DNA of 64,000 nt from NCBI GenBank assembly GCA_964413055.1, contig CAYPRB010000002.1:269260-333259 (forward strand), written 5' to 3'. Below are positions 42,801 to 51,411 of this stretch, one piece after another. Position 1 is the stretch's first letter, and each line of letters opens with the position of its first letter. The notes under the pieces were generated by a model that was not told where the DNA came from, searched no databases, and worked only from the letters and a program-made list of their open reading frames with translations. Source of the stretch: UBA3102 sp964413055 (GTDB lineage Bacteria; Bacillota; Desulfotomaculia; Desulfotomaculales; Pelotomaculaceae). Both the position numbers and the translations under genes were made by a program.

Positions 42801-43807
42801 GCGAAAAAAATGATATTGCCAATAAAATAATTAATTATTTGTATATGAGCGTTTGTAAAACGATGAAGCAGGTTCCCTTCAGCAGCCGGCACTGGCTGGA
42901 ACAGATTATGATGGGTCCGGCCCAATATGTCCTTGATGAGTATAAAGATGAGTTCAAGTTTAATTCAAAGAATCCGGTGGATGTTTGCAGGAACTTTCTC
43001 GACTTGCTGCACCGGGAAAATTTTTTGAACGCCGGGGATTATCACCTGAAAGCATCAGGGGAGAACGTACTGGTAAAAGTGGAACGCAACAACTGTGTTT
43101 ACCGGGAGTACTGCTTGCGCGCCCCGGACGAAGGTTTAATGTTTTATTGCGCCCGCCTGGGCAGCTTTCAGTTGGTTTTGCGCCGGGTACTGGGCAGGGA
43201 TTATTCCGCTGCCATGGAAGTGGACGATAAAGGATTTTGTCACGGTACCCTTTTCCCGGACAACCGGCCGAAGGAGGAAATTGTCACCCGGGAAGGGCAC
43301 GTTTTGAAAGTTGCCGGCCGGAGAGCGGTCCTGCTCCCGCAAGAGTTATATGCCTATTTAATGATGTCGGTCAGGGACCATGCTCCCCATGCGTTGAAAC
43401 ACGTGCTTTATGACGCCGGGTACCAGACCGGGCTCAGCCTGGCCCATAAAACCAGGGCGCTATATCCCGATGATATCAATGAATGCCTGCAGTTGCTCAT
43501 GGAAGTGATCAATAATGACGGGTTGGGTCAGGCGGAACTGGTTTCTCTTAATGTATCTTGTGCCAGGGCCAAAATCAGATGTTATAAATCTTTCCAGGTA
43601 AGCATTGCAAATGAATACGGGCACCTTCATCGCGCGCCGCAGGTGACCTGTGACCTGTTAAGGGGAGTTTTTGCCGCTTATCTCAGTGTTTTATTGGAAA
43701 AAGAAATTGTTTGTGAAGAAATGAACTGCCAGTCAATAGGGGCTGATTATTGTGAGTTCCTGGCCATGCCCCTGCTGGAAACGACCGCAGGGGGGGGCAC
43801 CCGGTGA
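42797..43807 (+). CDS. V4R-domain sensor-like protein
   Basis: 336 residues, ATG overlapping the KaiC-like gene. The C-terminal third (about 190-330) reads as a V4R (4-vinyl reductase) domain, with LLRGVFAAYLSVLL and a Cys/His-bearing CEEMNCQSIGADYCEFLAM ending; V4R domains bind small hydrophobic ligands in regulators. The N-terminal half (about 1-175) is not recognised; it may be the domain found in bacteriochlorophyll reductase-like regulators. Expected to sense a ligand for the ATPases of its operon. Confidence 0.7.
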   Translation: MSEKNDIANKIINYLYMSVCKTMKQVPFSSRHWLEQIMMGPAQYVLDEYKDEFKFNSKNPVDVCRNFLDLLHRENFLNAGDYHLKASGENVLVKVERNNCVYREYCLRAPDEGLMFYCARLGSFQLVLRRVLGRDYSAAMEVDDKGFCHGTLFPDNRPKEEIVTREGHVLKVAGRRAVLLPQELYAYLMMSVRDHAPHALKHVLYDAGYQTGLSLAHKTRALYPDDINECLQLLMEVINNDGLGQAELVSLNVSCARAKIRCYKSFQVSIANEYGHLHRAPQVTCDLLRGVFAAYLSVLLEKEIVCEEMNCQSIGADYCEFLAMPLLETTAGGGTR

Positions 43808-44130
43808 AAGAAAAATCAAATGAGGAATTAAACCCGGTTTTACAAAGTATGATCCGGATTGATTTACTGGCTTTTTTTCAGGCCAACCCGCATACCCGGG
43901 ACACGATTGACGGTTTGGCGCTTCGTTTACACCGGCCCCGGGAACAGGTAGCGGCGGCGGCGCATTTCTTGAGCAATTTGGGGGTGCTGGAAAGAAGCGG
44001 TACTAAAAATATAACCATATACCGCCTGCGTAACGGGGATTTGATAAAAAAGTATTTTCAACAGAAGGGTGTCGGTGTTTTTGAATCCGGCAAATATTTC
44101 GGAGTGGAACGTGAACAGCCCATAAGTTAA
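43804..44130 (+). CDS. small winged-helix protein
   Basis: 108 residues, GTG start overlapping the V4R gene. A winged helix-turn-helix at about 20-75: DLLAFFQANPHTRDTIDGLA, then REQVAAAAHFLSNLGVLERSG with IYRLRN as the wing. Probably binds DNA, or acts as a protein partner of its neighbours. No effector domain. Not matched to a named family. Confidence 0.7.
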   Translation: MKEKSNEELNPVLQSMIRIDLLAFFQANPHTRDTIDGLALRLHRPREQVAAAAHFLSNLGVLERSGTKNITIYRLRNGDLIKKYFQQKGVGVFESGKYFGVEREQPIS

Positions 44131-44146
44131 AACGGGGGTTTTCAGA

Positions 44147-45190
44147 GTGGAAAAATGGTTCCGAATGGCTGTAGACCATTTGCCTGTGGGGCTATTGGTT
44201 ATTGACGCTGAAGGGACGGTAAAAGTTTTTAACCGGTTGTTAAACGGGCTGACCGGGATAAAAGAGGGTGATGTTTTAGGCCGTCCGTTTCCTGAGGTTT
44301 TTGATTGTCAGCGGCCCGAACCGAACAAATTATTACAAACTTTAGTCACCCGGGAGGAATTTCAAGGTTTGAAGCCTGAAACCGTAATTCCCTCAATCAA
44401 CTCAAATGCTTATGAGACAAGAACATACATTATGCATAACGACAACGGTGAGAGTGAGGGTGCTATGGCCGTATTTTTGCCTGTAGAACGCCTGCACGAG
44501 TTGGAAAATGCGGTAATTAAAGCAGAAAAACTAGCTGTTTTAGGCCAGTTGGTTGCGGGAGTGGTGCACGAAATTAGAAACCCGCTTACCGCCATAGGCG
44601 GTTTTCTGGAGTTACTACAAAAACAATTAAAGGGGACGTCCAAGGAAAATTATATTGCGGTAATGCTAGCCGAGTTGAAACATGTTAACCGGTTAATTAC
44701 GGAACTTTTAAGTTTGACCAAACCGGGCTATCCCAAACGGGTAAAGTGTATTATTAATAATATTGTCAGAGAAGTGGTTATGCTGGTGGAAAGTGAAGCA
44801 CAGATTCGAAACGTGGACTTAAATCTGACTTTGGAGAAAGACATTCCGTATCTATTGGGAGACGGTGAACAATTAAAACAGGTCTTCCTGAATGTAATTA
44901 AAAATGCCTTTGAGGCTTTTGATAACGGGGGAAGGATTTGCTTGCAAACTTCATGGGACGAAGGGGAAGGATTGGTAAAAATTGCCGTTGAGGATAACGG
45001 ACCGGGTGTTGATGGTCAAACCATAGATAACATATTTATCCCTTTTTTTACTACCAAAGAAAAAGGTACCGGATTGGGGATGTTTTTGAGCAAACAAATT
45101 ATTGATAATCACGGCGGACTAATTGAGGTTGAAAGCGAGCCGGGGAAGGGCACGACTGTAACGGTACTGATACCGGTAAGCCAGTTATAG
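44147..45190 (+). CDS. PAS histidine kinase, sporulation-kinase like
   Basis: 347 residues, GTG start. A PAS domain (about 5-115, LPVGLLVIDAEGTVKVFNR) and a kinase core: H-box VVHEIRNPLTAIGGFLELL with the phosphorylated His near 141, N-box NVIKNAFEAF, G-boxes DNGPGV and GTGLGMFLSKQI. No transmembrane segment, so it is cytoplasmic. In layout it is like KinA/KinB-type sporulation kinases. Last gene of the KaiC-like operon, which has Spo0A-like boxes upstream, suggesting the operon feeds the Spo0F/Spo0A relay; no cognate regulator is adjacent. Confidence 0.88.
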   Translation: MEKWFRMAVDHLPVGLLVIDAEGTVKVFNRLLNGLTGIKEGDVLGRPFPEVFDCQRPEPNKLLQTLVTREEFQGLKPETVIPSINSNAYETRTYIMHNDNGESEGAMAVFLPVERLHELENAVIKAEKLAVLGQLVAGVVHEIRNPLTAIGGFLELLQKQLKGTSKENYIAVMLAELKHVNRLITELLSLTKPGYPKRVKCIINNIVREVVMLVESEAQIRNVDLNLTLEKDIPYLLGDGEQLKQVFLNVIKNAFEAFDNGGRICLQTSWDEGEGLVKIAVEDNGPGVDGQTIDNIFIPFFTTKEKGTGLGMFLSKQIIDNHGGLIEVESEPGKGTTVTVLIPVSQL

Positions 45191-45202
45191 ACCTTACTAT
45201 AC

Positions 45203-45230
45203 TTGCAATAAAATCGAAATGAGGTATAAT
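45203..45230 (+). promoter_or_regulatory. tRNA-Arg promoter
   Basis: TTGCAA (45203-45208), 16 bp, TATAAT (45225-45230), 30 bp before the tRNA. Confidence 0.7.
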
Positions 45231-45260
45231 ATAAGTTAGTCGTTTAAGAGAATTTTATTT

Positions 45261-45335
45261 GCGCCTGTAGCTCAGGGGATAGAGCGCCGGCCTCCGGAGC
45301 CGGGAGCGCAGGTTCGATTCCTGCCAGGCGCACCA
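45261..45335 (+). tRNA. tRNA-Arg (CCG)
   Basis: Full cloverleaf of 75 nt: acceptor GCGCCTG / CAGGCGC, D arm, anticodon loop CTCCGGA with anticodon CCG reading CGG, T arm GCAGG/CCTGC with loop TTCGATT, and encoded 3' ACCA. It marks the left border of the mobile island, whose first genes begin about 230 bp on; its 3' end is the likely attachment core. Confidence 0.95.
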
Positions 45336-45345
45336 GCGAGTTAAT

Positions 45346-45372
45346 AAAAAGCCTTGTAAATCAAGGCTTTTT
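45346..45372 (+). terminator. tRNA terminator
   Basis: 11-bp perfect stem AAAAAGCCTTG / CAAGGCTTTTT just behind the tRNA. Confidence 0.9.
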
Positions 45373-45448
45373 GCATTTTTATATTACATGGAAGGACTAG
45401 ACAGGGTTCCGTAAGGAACCCTTAGTTTTCGGGCGTTGCCCTGTTTTA

Positions 45449-45484
45449 GCACACCAATCGGCACACCAGCAGGCACACCAGAAT
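45449..45484 (+). repeat. three 12-bp direct repeats
   Basis: GCACACCA recurs at 45449, 45461 and 45473 with a 12-bp period (units like GGCACACCAGCA). Iteron-like before a replication-type gene, or arm sites for the integrase. The tRNA end GGCGCACCAGCG at 45328-45339 is similar. A 7-bp hairpin GGGTTCC/GGAACCC at 45404-45421 precedes the repeats. Confidence 0.7.
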
Positions 45485-45563
45485 TAAAGCCCCAAAGCCA
45501 CAGATGATAAGGCTTAGGAGGGATTTTTTTATAAAGATATTGATCCGGGAGGATATATAGCTT

Positions 45564-46457
45564 ATGACAACCATCTTTGGTAGACCGACGGGTCTTTTTT
45601 TTAGTTACGATGCTATTTTTGAGCGCCATGACATATCTACCTTAGAAAAATTAATTTATATTTATTTCTGCAGGCGGGCAAATAGCGATGGCGAGTCTAC
45701 GCCTGCATACGACACTATAGCAAAGGATTGCGGTTGCCACCGGAACAGCGCTATTGGAGCAGTAAAGAAACTCAGCAATTTTGGCTTAGTGGTAAAGCAC
45801 AAGCGCAAAAGACAAAACGGTTCGGATACTTCGAATTTGTATATAATTTTCCCTCCTAACGAGCCATTTGATGAGGGCAAAGAATCCATCAGCGACAACG
45901 GCAAAGTAATTCCCAAAAAAGCCAATAAAATAGGGGGGTTGTTTCAAACGACCCCTAGGGTCGCCCAGGGCAACCCCCGTGGGGTTGTCTCAGACAACCC
46001 CCAGAAGGAAACACATAATAAGGATCATGTTGTTGAGCCGCCTCCTGTGGTAAATAATGTAAACATCAAAAACAAAAGTAGCAGCGTCATAAATGACGGT
46101 GCTACTTTTAATTCGGTTGAAAAATTTCGCGAACGGGTTTATGCGATAGCAAGTGTTCAAATCCCTACAAATTTTGCTAGGGAAATTGTTGCGCGTTACC
46201 CTCCTGAGAGGGTGACAGCTGCTTTGGTTGAATTGGACCGGCAGCTTTCTCGAGGAATTAAGATCCGTGGAGTGGGAGCTTGGTTGCGCTATGCACTGAA
46301 AAACGACATAAAACCGGACCAACTAGCCAAAACAATTCAAAAAAAGGGGGGGAACAACAACAGAAGTCCCAGGGCCAGGCCCCGGGAAACTGGTTACCAA
46401 ATGACGCCGGAACAGCGAGAAAAGAAGAAAGAATTTATAAGAAGCCTGTATACTTGA
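45564..46457 (+). CDS. helix-turn-helix replication-type protein
   Basis: 297 residues, ATG at 45564. The N-terminal 100 residues form a winged helix of the phage/plasmid initiator type: FSYDAIFERHDISTLEKL, PAYDTIAKDCGCHRNSAIG, LSNFGLVVKHKRK. A linker rich in Asn/Pro follows (about 115-180). The C-terminal part (about 185-297) has helices ending in a basic stretch, SPRARPRETGYQMTPEQ, akin to DnaD/RepA-like helix-turn-helix proteins. Its position behind three direct repeats and before the coupling protein suggests the initiator of the element; I could not place it in a named Rep family. Confidence 0.6.
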   Translation: MTTIFGRPTGLFFSYDAIFERHDISTLEKLIYIYFCRRANSDGESTPAYDTIAKDCGCHRNSAIGAVKKLSNFGLVVKHKRKRQNGSDTSNLYIIFPPNEPFDEGKESISDNGKVIPKKANKIGGLFQTTPRVAQGNPRGVVSDNPQKETHNKDHVVEPPPVVNNVNIKNKSSSVINDGATFNSVEKFRERVYAIASVQIPTNFAREIVARYPPERVTAALVELDRQLSRGIKIRGVGAWLRYALKNDIKPDQLAKTIQKKGGNNNRSPRARPRETGYQMTPEQREKKKEFIRSLYT

Positions 46458-46578
46458 CATTCTTCCCTAGTTGAAGCCGGGAGATTTTTAAGGTCGGATA
46501 TAATTTCCCAGCAGGCTTGTTTAGCCTTTCTTCTAATCTGGTGACCGTGCAAATTAAATTAGGATAGGGAGTGATTCA

Positions 46579-48423
46579 GTGATTACATCATTATTGTATA
46601 GAGTAAATGGCGCAAAAACGGCTGCTATCGTCACTGTTGTACTGGCCGGTGTTGTCATATTATTAGTCCTTGACGTCTGGCTAATCGGGACGGCTGCAGC
46701 CTGGCTAAGCGGCTTGCCGGCATTCCTGGCCGGCTATAAATATATGGCTTCTGAAGCCGAGATGGAAGTGGCTGCCCATGCTTTTGACATTGTCGGCTGG
46801 TATTGGCAACACCCCGTTTTAACCGCATGGTCCTGGCTTACTAAACCAGGTACAGAACTGACAAATCCTTTGGTCAGGCAAATATGGCTTGCTTTGAATG
46901 GCCTTCTCGTGCTTGTTCCAGTAGTGTTGCTCTTAATAATTAAAACTAATAAACCTGTTGCGCCTGATAGGGATATCCGGCATGTCAGTCATAAAAAGGT
47001 AAAATTCGACATCATGAGAAAGATCGAACGCGTGCCGGCGGGCCAAGTGTTTTTAGGGTTGAGCGATAAGCGCCGGCAGGTACGGGTTTTATGGTCCGAG
47101 ATGACCGAGCATGTTCACGTGCTGGGAGGCAGCGGAAGCGGTAAAACCAGTTTCGCCGTGATACCAATATGTGTGCAGGCAATTAAAAACGGCTTTCCTA
47201 CCATAGTCATGGACTTCAAGGGCGATAAGCAAGCTGTTCAGAGCCTCGCTAGAGAAGCGCGGAAAGCCGGCAAAAAATTTTACTTTTTTACGCTGCACCC
47301 GGCGCTCAAAAGCAACACTTACAATCCGTTATATTACGGTAGCACCCTGTCCAAAGTGGAGCGGGTCATGACAGCGCTGGAATTGGTTTTTGCAGGACAG
47401 GCTAAATTTTACACATACTGCCAGCAGGCTGTTTTTATACCCTTGCTCAAATATTTCGATGCACTTGAAACAAAATACACCTTGCGGGACATATGGAATA
47501 TACTTAGGGATCCTGAGTTGTTCGAGGAAATTACAGGGGAAAAAATGGCCCCCGGGCAGATCAAGGGCCTTTGTGCTGCGTTGACGCCCTACGCCGATGC
47601 GGATTTAAATGTGATTAATGATCCGGAGCCGGACATAGACCTGGGCCGGATCATGAACCACGGTGATGTGGCCTACTTCGACTTAAGGTCGGCTGCCGCG
47701 CCGAGTCTTTCCAGCGCACTGGGCAAGATGATTGCAATGGAATTACAGGCCAGGGCAGCCTGGAGGACTCAGAATGACAAGATTACTCTTTTAGCTATCG
47801 ACGAGTTTCAAAACATGGCTTGTCAGGCGTTTAAGTACATTATATCGAAGGTGCGCAGTGCTAACTACGCTTTACTTCTTGCAAACCAGGCCCTTGGTGA
47901 TTTGCGTGCTGTCAGTGAAGACTTCGCCAATACAGTGGCCACGAACACGAGGACGAAGATGATTTTCAATATCGATGATCCGGAAGATGCTGGGTATTTT
48001 GCTGCCAAGTCCGGCCAGACGGTTATTCGCGTCATGAGCAATAGCCGGAGTCATGGCGCCGGAAGAATAACTGGAAAAATAAATAATGCTGAAAGCGAAA
48101 GTTTCAGCGACCAAGACAAGCACCTGATTCACAAAAATGTTCTTCTATCTATGCCATTTGGTAAATCTGTGATTTTTAGGCGCGGCAAAATAGCTGTAAT
48201 GGCTAACCATGCGCACTTGGTTACGAAGCTCGAGAAAGACCGACTGGAAAAAGAACCGTATCCAGATCCGGTCGAAGTGGGGAAGAAGGGGGTGAAAACC
48301 GTGAACCAAGCAGTATGGCGGACCAAAGAAAATGTTATTAATAAACATGGTCAGGATCAACACCAGCAACGGCCCGGCCAGGTGGAAAATGCCGGCGTTG
48401 AAATGGAGGATATTGTTATGTAA
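46579..48423 (+). CDS. VirD4/TraG-type coupling protein
   Basis: 614 residues, GTG start behind GATAGGGAGTG. P-loop ATPase that brings DNA to a conjugation channel or drives mobilisation. Two hydrophobic segments near residues 14-37 and 93-116 anchor it in the membrane. Walker A is GGSGSGKTSF near 184, followed by IVMDFKGDKQ; Walker B is LLAIDEFQNM near 402; LANQALGDLRAV matches the sensor stretch of VirD4/TraG. No other mating-channel genes are visible, so the island may be mobilisable through a helper, or their genes lie beyond the window. Ends just before the hairpin cluster. Confidence 0.88.
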   Translation: MITSLLYRVNGAKTAAIVTVVLAGVVILLVLDVWLIGTAAAWLSGLPAFLAGYKYMASEAEMEVAAHAFDIVGWYWQHPVLTAWSWLTKPGTELTNPLVRQIWLALNGLLVLVPVVLLLIIKTNKPVAPDRDIRHVSHKKVKFDIMRKIERVPAGQVFLGLSDKRRQVRVLWSEMTEHVHVLGGSGSGKTSFAVIPICVQAIKNGFPTIVMDFKGDKQAVQSLAREARKAGKKFYFFTLHPALKSNTYNPLYYGSTLSKVERVMTALELVFAGQAKFYTYCQQAVFIPLLKYFDALETKYTLRDIWNILRDPELFEEITGEKMAPGQIKGLCAALTPYADADLNVINDPEPDIDLGRIMNHGDVAYFDLRSAAAPSLSSALGKMIAMELQARAAWRTQNDKITLLAIDEFQNMACQAFKYIISKVRSANYALLLANQALGDLRAVSEDFANTVATNTRTKMIFNIDDPEDAGYFAAKSGQTVIRVMSNSRSHGAGRITGKINNAESESFSDQDKHLIHKNVLLSMPFGKSVIFRRGKIAVMANHAHLVTKLEKDRLEKEPYPDPVEVGKKGVKTVNQAVWRTKENVINKHGQDQHQQRPGQVENAGVEMEDIVM

Positions 48424-48436
48424 CGGCCGGCGTTTT

Positions 48437-48872
48437 CCGGGTGAACTGTTATTATATACCAGTTCACCCGGTGCTTTCAGGTGGTGCCGGGCTTCCGTCA
48501 CCCGGCGCCACCTATCGGCACCACTTTGGAATACCATGGCCGGGCCGTGCGAAGGCTTGCCACTGCAGCGTTTCTCTTTTAGAGCGTTCCTTTCCAGCGG
48601 AACACTCTAAAAGAGTGGGAGCAGCCACGGCAAATAAGTGTTCCTAAACCTCGCTACGCTCGGAAGGAACACTAATTGCCGCGTCTGCCTTCGGCCACCA
48701 CCCCCTGCGGGGGCAAGGGGGCTTCGCCCCTGGTGCCCTTCGGCAGACGGCCTCCGGCTGGCTGCTCTAGCGTCCCTGCGTGCAGCCAAAAAAATGCGGG
48801 TTAGTCACCCGCATATTTTTGGCTGCACTTCGGTCCGCTTAAGGGGGAAGGGGCTTTGTCCCTTCCCCCTTA
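48437..48872. repeat. hairpin cluster, oriT or origin candidate
   Basis: A gene-free 590-bp gap holds inverted repeats: 48437-48471 (12-bp CCGGGTGAACTG), 48480-48512 (12 bp, one G-U), 48574-48615 (17 bp, CTCTTTTAGAG..., one G-U), 48637-48674 (9 bp AGTGTTCCT), 48780-48828 (21 bp, one mismatch, loop TTAGTCA) and 48840-48872 (13 bp TAAGGGGGAAGGG). None has a proper T run, which argues against simple terminators. Position between coupling protein and relaxation-type genes suits an oriT or single-strand origin. Confidence 0.65.
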
Positions 48873-49011
48873 GCTTCGCTATCCCCCAACCCTCCGGACC
48901 ATCTTTGGGGTTTAGCCTAGTGGAAGTGTTTTCGGGCCCAATGCAACTTACAATTTTTGGGACATGTTTTACTCATTACAACAGGAAACTGTGGAAAAGG
49001 GGGAAATATAA

Positions 49012-49680
49012 TTGGCAAGGATTACAACAGTAAAACAGTTTACTAAACGTGACTTGAGTATTATAAGCGACCTCGGCCGGTGCAGGGTCCTGTCTTTAGA
49101 GCAGATTAAAAAAGAATACTGGCCGGGCAGGAAGGAAAGGACCTGCGCTGAAAGGCTTGAACGGCTTGAAAAAACCGGTATTATTAAAAAGCATATTATT
49201 CTCGGCGAGAAGCCAGGCGGGTACGCGAAGGTTTATAGCTTGAATAAAGAAGGCAAGAAGTGGGCTACCGGACCGGAAGGTGGCCTTGACCGGAAAAAAG
49301 TATTTACCGACCCGGGCAAATCTAATGAAATCCTTCATCAGGTCCGTACAAATGAAGTGTACTACAGGTTGAGTGAAAGTGAAAGGTTAACTTATAAAAT
49401 CGGGGATGTGATTGAGATCGAAAGAAAGATATACAAAGGCGGCGGCGGTATTGAAGTGCCCGATGCGGTTTATATAAACGATGATGGAGAGGAAGTCTAT
49501 ATCGAAACTGACTGCGGCAGTTACACTGCAAAACAGGTTAGAGAGAAAGTTAGAAGCTTTAAAGGTAAAAAAACCATCTGGGTGTGTCCTGAAAATAGAA
49601 AGAGCTTTTTACGAAAGCACGGCGCCGAAGGTGAATATTTTACCTATACAATAAAAGGAGGGCGGGTTAAAGTGGGATGA
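49012..49680 (+). CDS. replication-relaxation family protein
   Basis: 222 residues from TTG at 49012. N-terminal winged helix (about 10-70: RDLSIISDLGRCRVLSLEQI, RLERLEKTGIIKK) and a C-terminal alpha/beta half with IEVPDAVYINDDGEEVYIETDCG, a layout seen in the Replic_Relax (PF13814-like) proteins of Gram-positive mobile elements. They relate to relaxase-associated replication functions, of uncertain biochemistry. Overlaps by 4 bp a second protein with a similar N-terminus, so the two form a pair, probably from duplication. Confidence 0.7.
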   Translation: MARITTVKQFTKRDLSIISDLGRCRVLSLEQIKKEYWPGRKERTCAERLERLEKTGIIKKHIILGEKPGGYAKVYSLNKEGKKWATGPEGGLDRKKVFTDPGKSNEILHQVRTNEVYYRLSESERLTYKIGDVIEIERKIYKGGGGIEVPDAVYINDDGEEVYIETDCGSYTAKQVREKVRSFKGKKTIWVCPENRKSFLRKHGAEGEYFTYTIKGGRVKVG

Positions 49681-50306
49681 GATTAACTGAACGGGATGTA
49701 AAAACCCTGGGGTTTTTAGCCAAATGGCGGTTTTGCACGGTAGAACAGCTGCAAAACGCTGGGGTTTTCCACACGTCTTACAAAAAATGCAGCAGCCGGC
49801 TGGCGATCCTGCGGAAAAACGGGTTTATCAAGTCATACCGGCTTAATACGGGCAGGCTGTTTTACGTTCTCACGCCTAAGGGAGGGGAAGCAATAGACTT
49901 GTTTGACAATTGGCATTCCGCACGGTACCGGTTTGCTCAAAGTACGGTAATCAACCAGTTGATTTTAACAGATTTTGCCCTGGCGATGGGAATTGAATAC
50001 CTGCCCCGTAAAAAGGCGTTAGAAAGGTTTTTGAAAGCCGACTACGGCGAATTACTCAAAGTATCTCGGTTAAATGATAACTATTTTGAAAAAGATGGAG
50101 TGCTACACGTCCTGGTGGTTGATAACCGGCTTGGCCTGAAGTATTTTTCAGAACGTGTAAAGGCGTATGCAAAACTGTCGGCGGAGTTGCGTGACCGTAT
50201 TATAGTGGTATTTTTGGTATTCAACGAAGTTAAGAAGAGCCAGGTGGGAAAGCTCAATGGCGGGGAAGTGAGGATTAAGGTGTTCAAAGCAAACTGGAAA
50301 TATTAA
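49677..50306 (+). CDS. second replication-relaxation-type protein
   Basis: 209 residues, ATG overlapping the previous gene. N-terminal winged helix (RDVKTLGFLAKWRFCTVEQLQ, RLAILRKNGFIKSYRLN) like its neighbour; the middle and end (about 85-209) have a mixed fold that I do not place further, with VLHVLVVDNRLGLKYFSERV. The two genes probably act together at the hairpin region upstream. A terminator follows at 50340. Confidence 0.6.
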   Translation: MRLTERDVKTLGFLAKWRFCTVEQLQNAGVFHTSYKKCSSRLAILRKNGFIKSYRLNTGRLFYVLTPKGGEAIDLFDNWHSARYRFAQSTVINQLILTDFALAMGIEYLPRKKALERFLKADYGELLKVSRLNDNYFEKDGVLHVLVVDNRLGLKYFSERVKAYAKLSAELRDRIIVVFLVFNEVKKSQVGKLNGGEVRIKVFKANWKY

Positions 50307-50339
50307 CTTTGCTTGTTGCTAATATTTATAAAAAAGGAA

Positions 50340-50379
50340 CGGCCTGGCCGCTTTAAAAAAGCCGCCAGGCCGAATTTTT
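50340..50379 (+). terminator. terminator after mobilisation genes
   Basis: CGGCCTGGC / GCCAGGCCG stem with an A/T loop, then AATTTTT. A second hairpin GGCACCCTTCGGC / GCCGAAGAGTGCC (about 50381-50412) follows. Confidence 0.65.
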
Positions 50380-50505
50380 AGGCACCCTTCGGCGAGAAGC
50401 CGAAGAGTGCCGCTGATATCATGGGGGTTTTTAGGGTCTGTATGGAATTTTTGCATGCTGGTCGACGGGTTAAGCAAATAAGTCAATTAGGTGGAGGTAG
50501 ATTTG

Positions 50506-51312
50506 ATGAACAACAGCTACTTTAAAAAAGTAAAACCAACCTATATCGAAAACTGGCCGGACGGTTTGGCCAGCCACTCCGTTCCCTCCGTATACTTGGC
50601 TTTAAAGCCGGAAGAAGTTGATGCGCTTATAGTGCATAATTTCATGCGGTTAGAGGACAGCATTATACCGCTTCCACGGCAAAAAGCCGTATTACGACAG
50701 TTAGAAACAAAGATCGACAGCCTTGTCAAGTATTATCCAAGCGGTGCTTTCGTTCGGCTTGGAAGCCGAAGCCCGAAGGATAGTCACTTTGCTTACAAAA
50801 ACAAGTTTAAATACCTAAACGGCCAGGACACAATCAAGACCCTCTGCGACAGCGAGAGGGTATATTACGATTTGCAAATGGCCAGGTACAACAATTACAC
50901 TCCGTATATAGTGGTACGGAAATGGATGCCTATTGAGCCGTGGCGGGAGTTTCGCTGCTTTATCCGCAACCGGAGGCTGGTTGGTATTTCGCAATATTAT
51001 AAGAACAAAACTTACCCGGAAATCCAGAAGCAAGCGAAGATAATAGAACAAGCATTGCGCAGGAAAACGGATATTGTGGCATTTCTGTTACCTGCTGAAG
51101 ACGTAATAATAGACTACATCTACAAAAAGCCCTACAAGGCAAATAAGAAAATTGTTAACGAAACAATATTATTGGAAGTTAACCCCTTCCTGCCCTATAC
51201 AGACCCATGTCTATTCAACTGGGGGAAAGACAGGTTTGAACAGTTTGAGTTTCGGTTTTTAGAAGGGAGTATGGACAGCGTTTATCGAAACCTTGCCATT
51301 TGGCGGTTATAG
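50506..51312 (+). CDS. CDC123-like ATP-grasp protein
   Basis: About 268 residues; ATG at 50506 with GGTGGAGG. The motifs are those of the D123/CDC123 family: GAFVRLGSRSPKDS near residue 80, WREFRCFIRNRRLVGISQYY near 150, and ILLEVNPFLPYTDPCLFNW near 225. Together they make an ATP-grasp-like nucleotide site with the metal-binding Glu/Asn pair. Eukaryotic CDC123 assembles initiation factor eIF2; bacterial and phage relatives are predicted peptide or protein ligases in conflict or modification systems. Substrate unknown. Encoded on the island between relaxation-type and HEPN/MNT genes, so cargo. Confidence 0.8.
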   Translation: MNNSYFKKVKPTYIENWPDGLASHSVPSVYLALKPEEVDALIVHNFMRLEDSIIPLPRQKAVLRQLETKIDSLVKYYPSGAFVRLGSRSPKDSHFAYKNKFKYLNGQDTIKTLCDSERVYYDLQMARYNNYTPYIVVRKWMPIEPWREFRCFIRNRRLVGISQYYKNKTYPEIQKQAKIIEQALRRKTDIVAFLLPAEDVIIDYIYKKPYKANKKIVNETILLEVNPFLPYTDPCLFNWGKDRFEQFEFRFLEGSMDSVYRNLAIWRL

Positions 51313-51411
51313 AAAGGGATGCGGGCCGCTGACCGTCGTTATAGAATGCAGGATTTAAATATTTTTATATAGAAATACTTTTTGAGCTATGGTGAGAAGG
51401 TGATGTGGGTA

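Noticed and set aside
45384..45629. 81-residue minus-strand frame over the tandem repeats
   Set aside because: Composed largely of the direct repeats and the rep start region; no ribosome site.
48332..49033. Several frames in the hairpin cluster
   Set aside because: They read through inverted repeats and give low-complexity Pro/Gly/Arg proteins.
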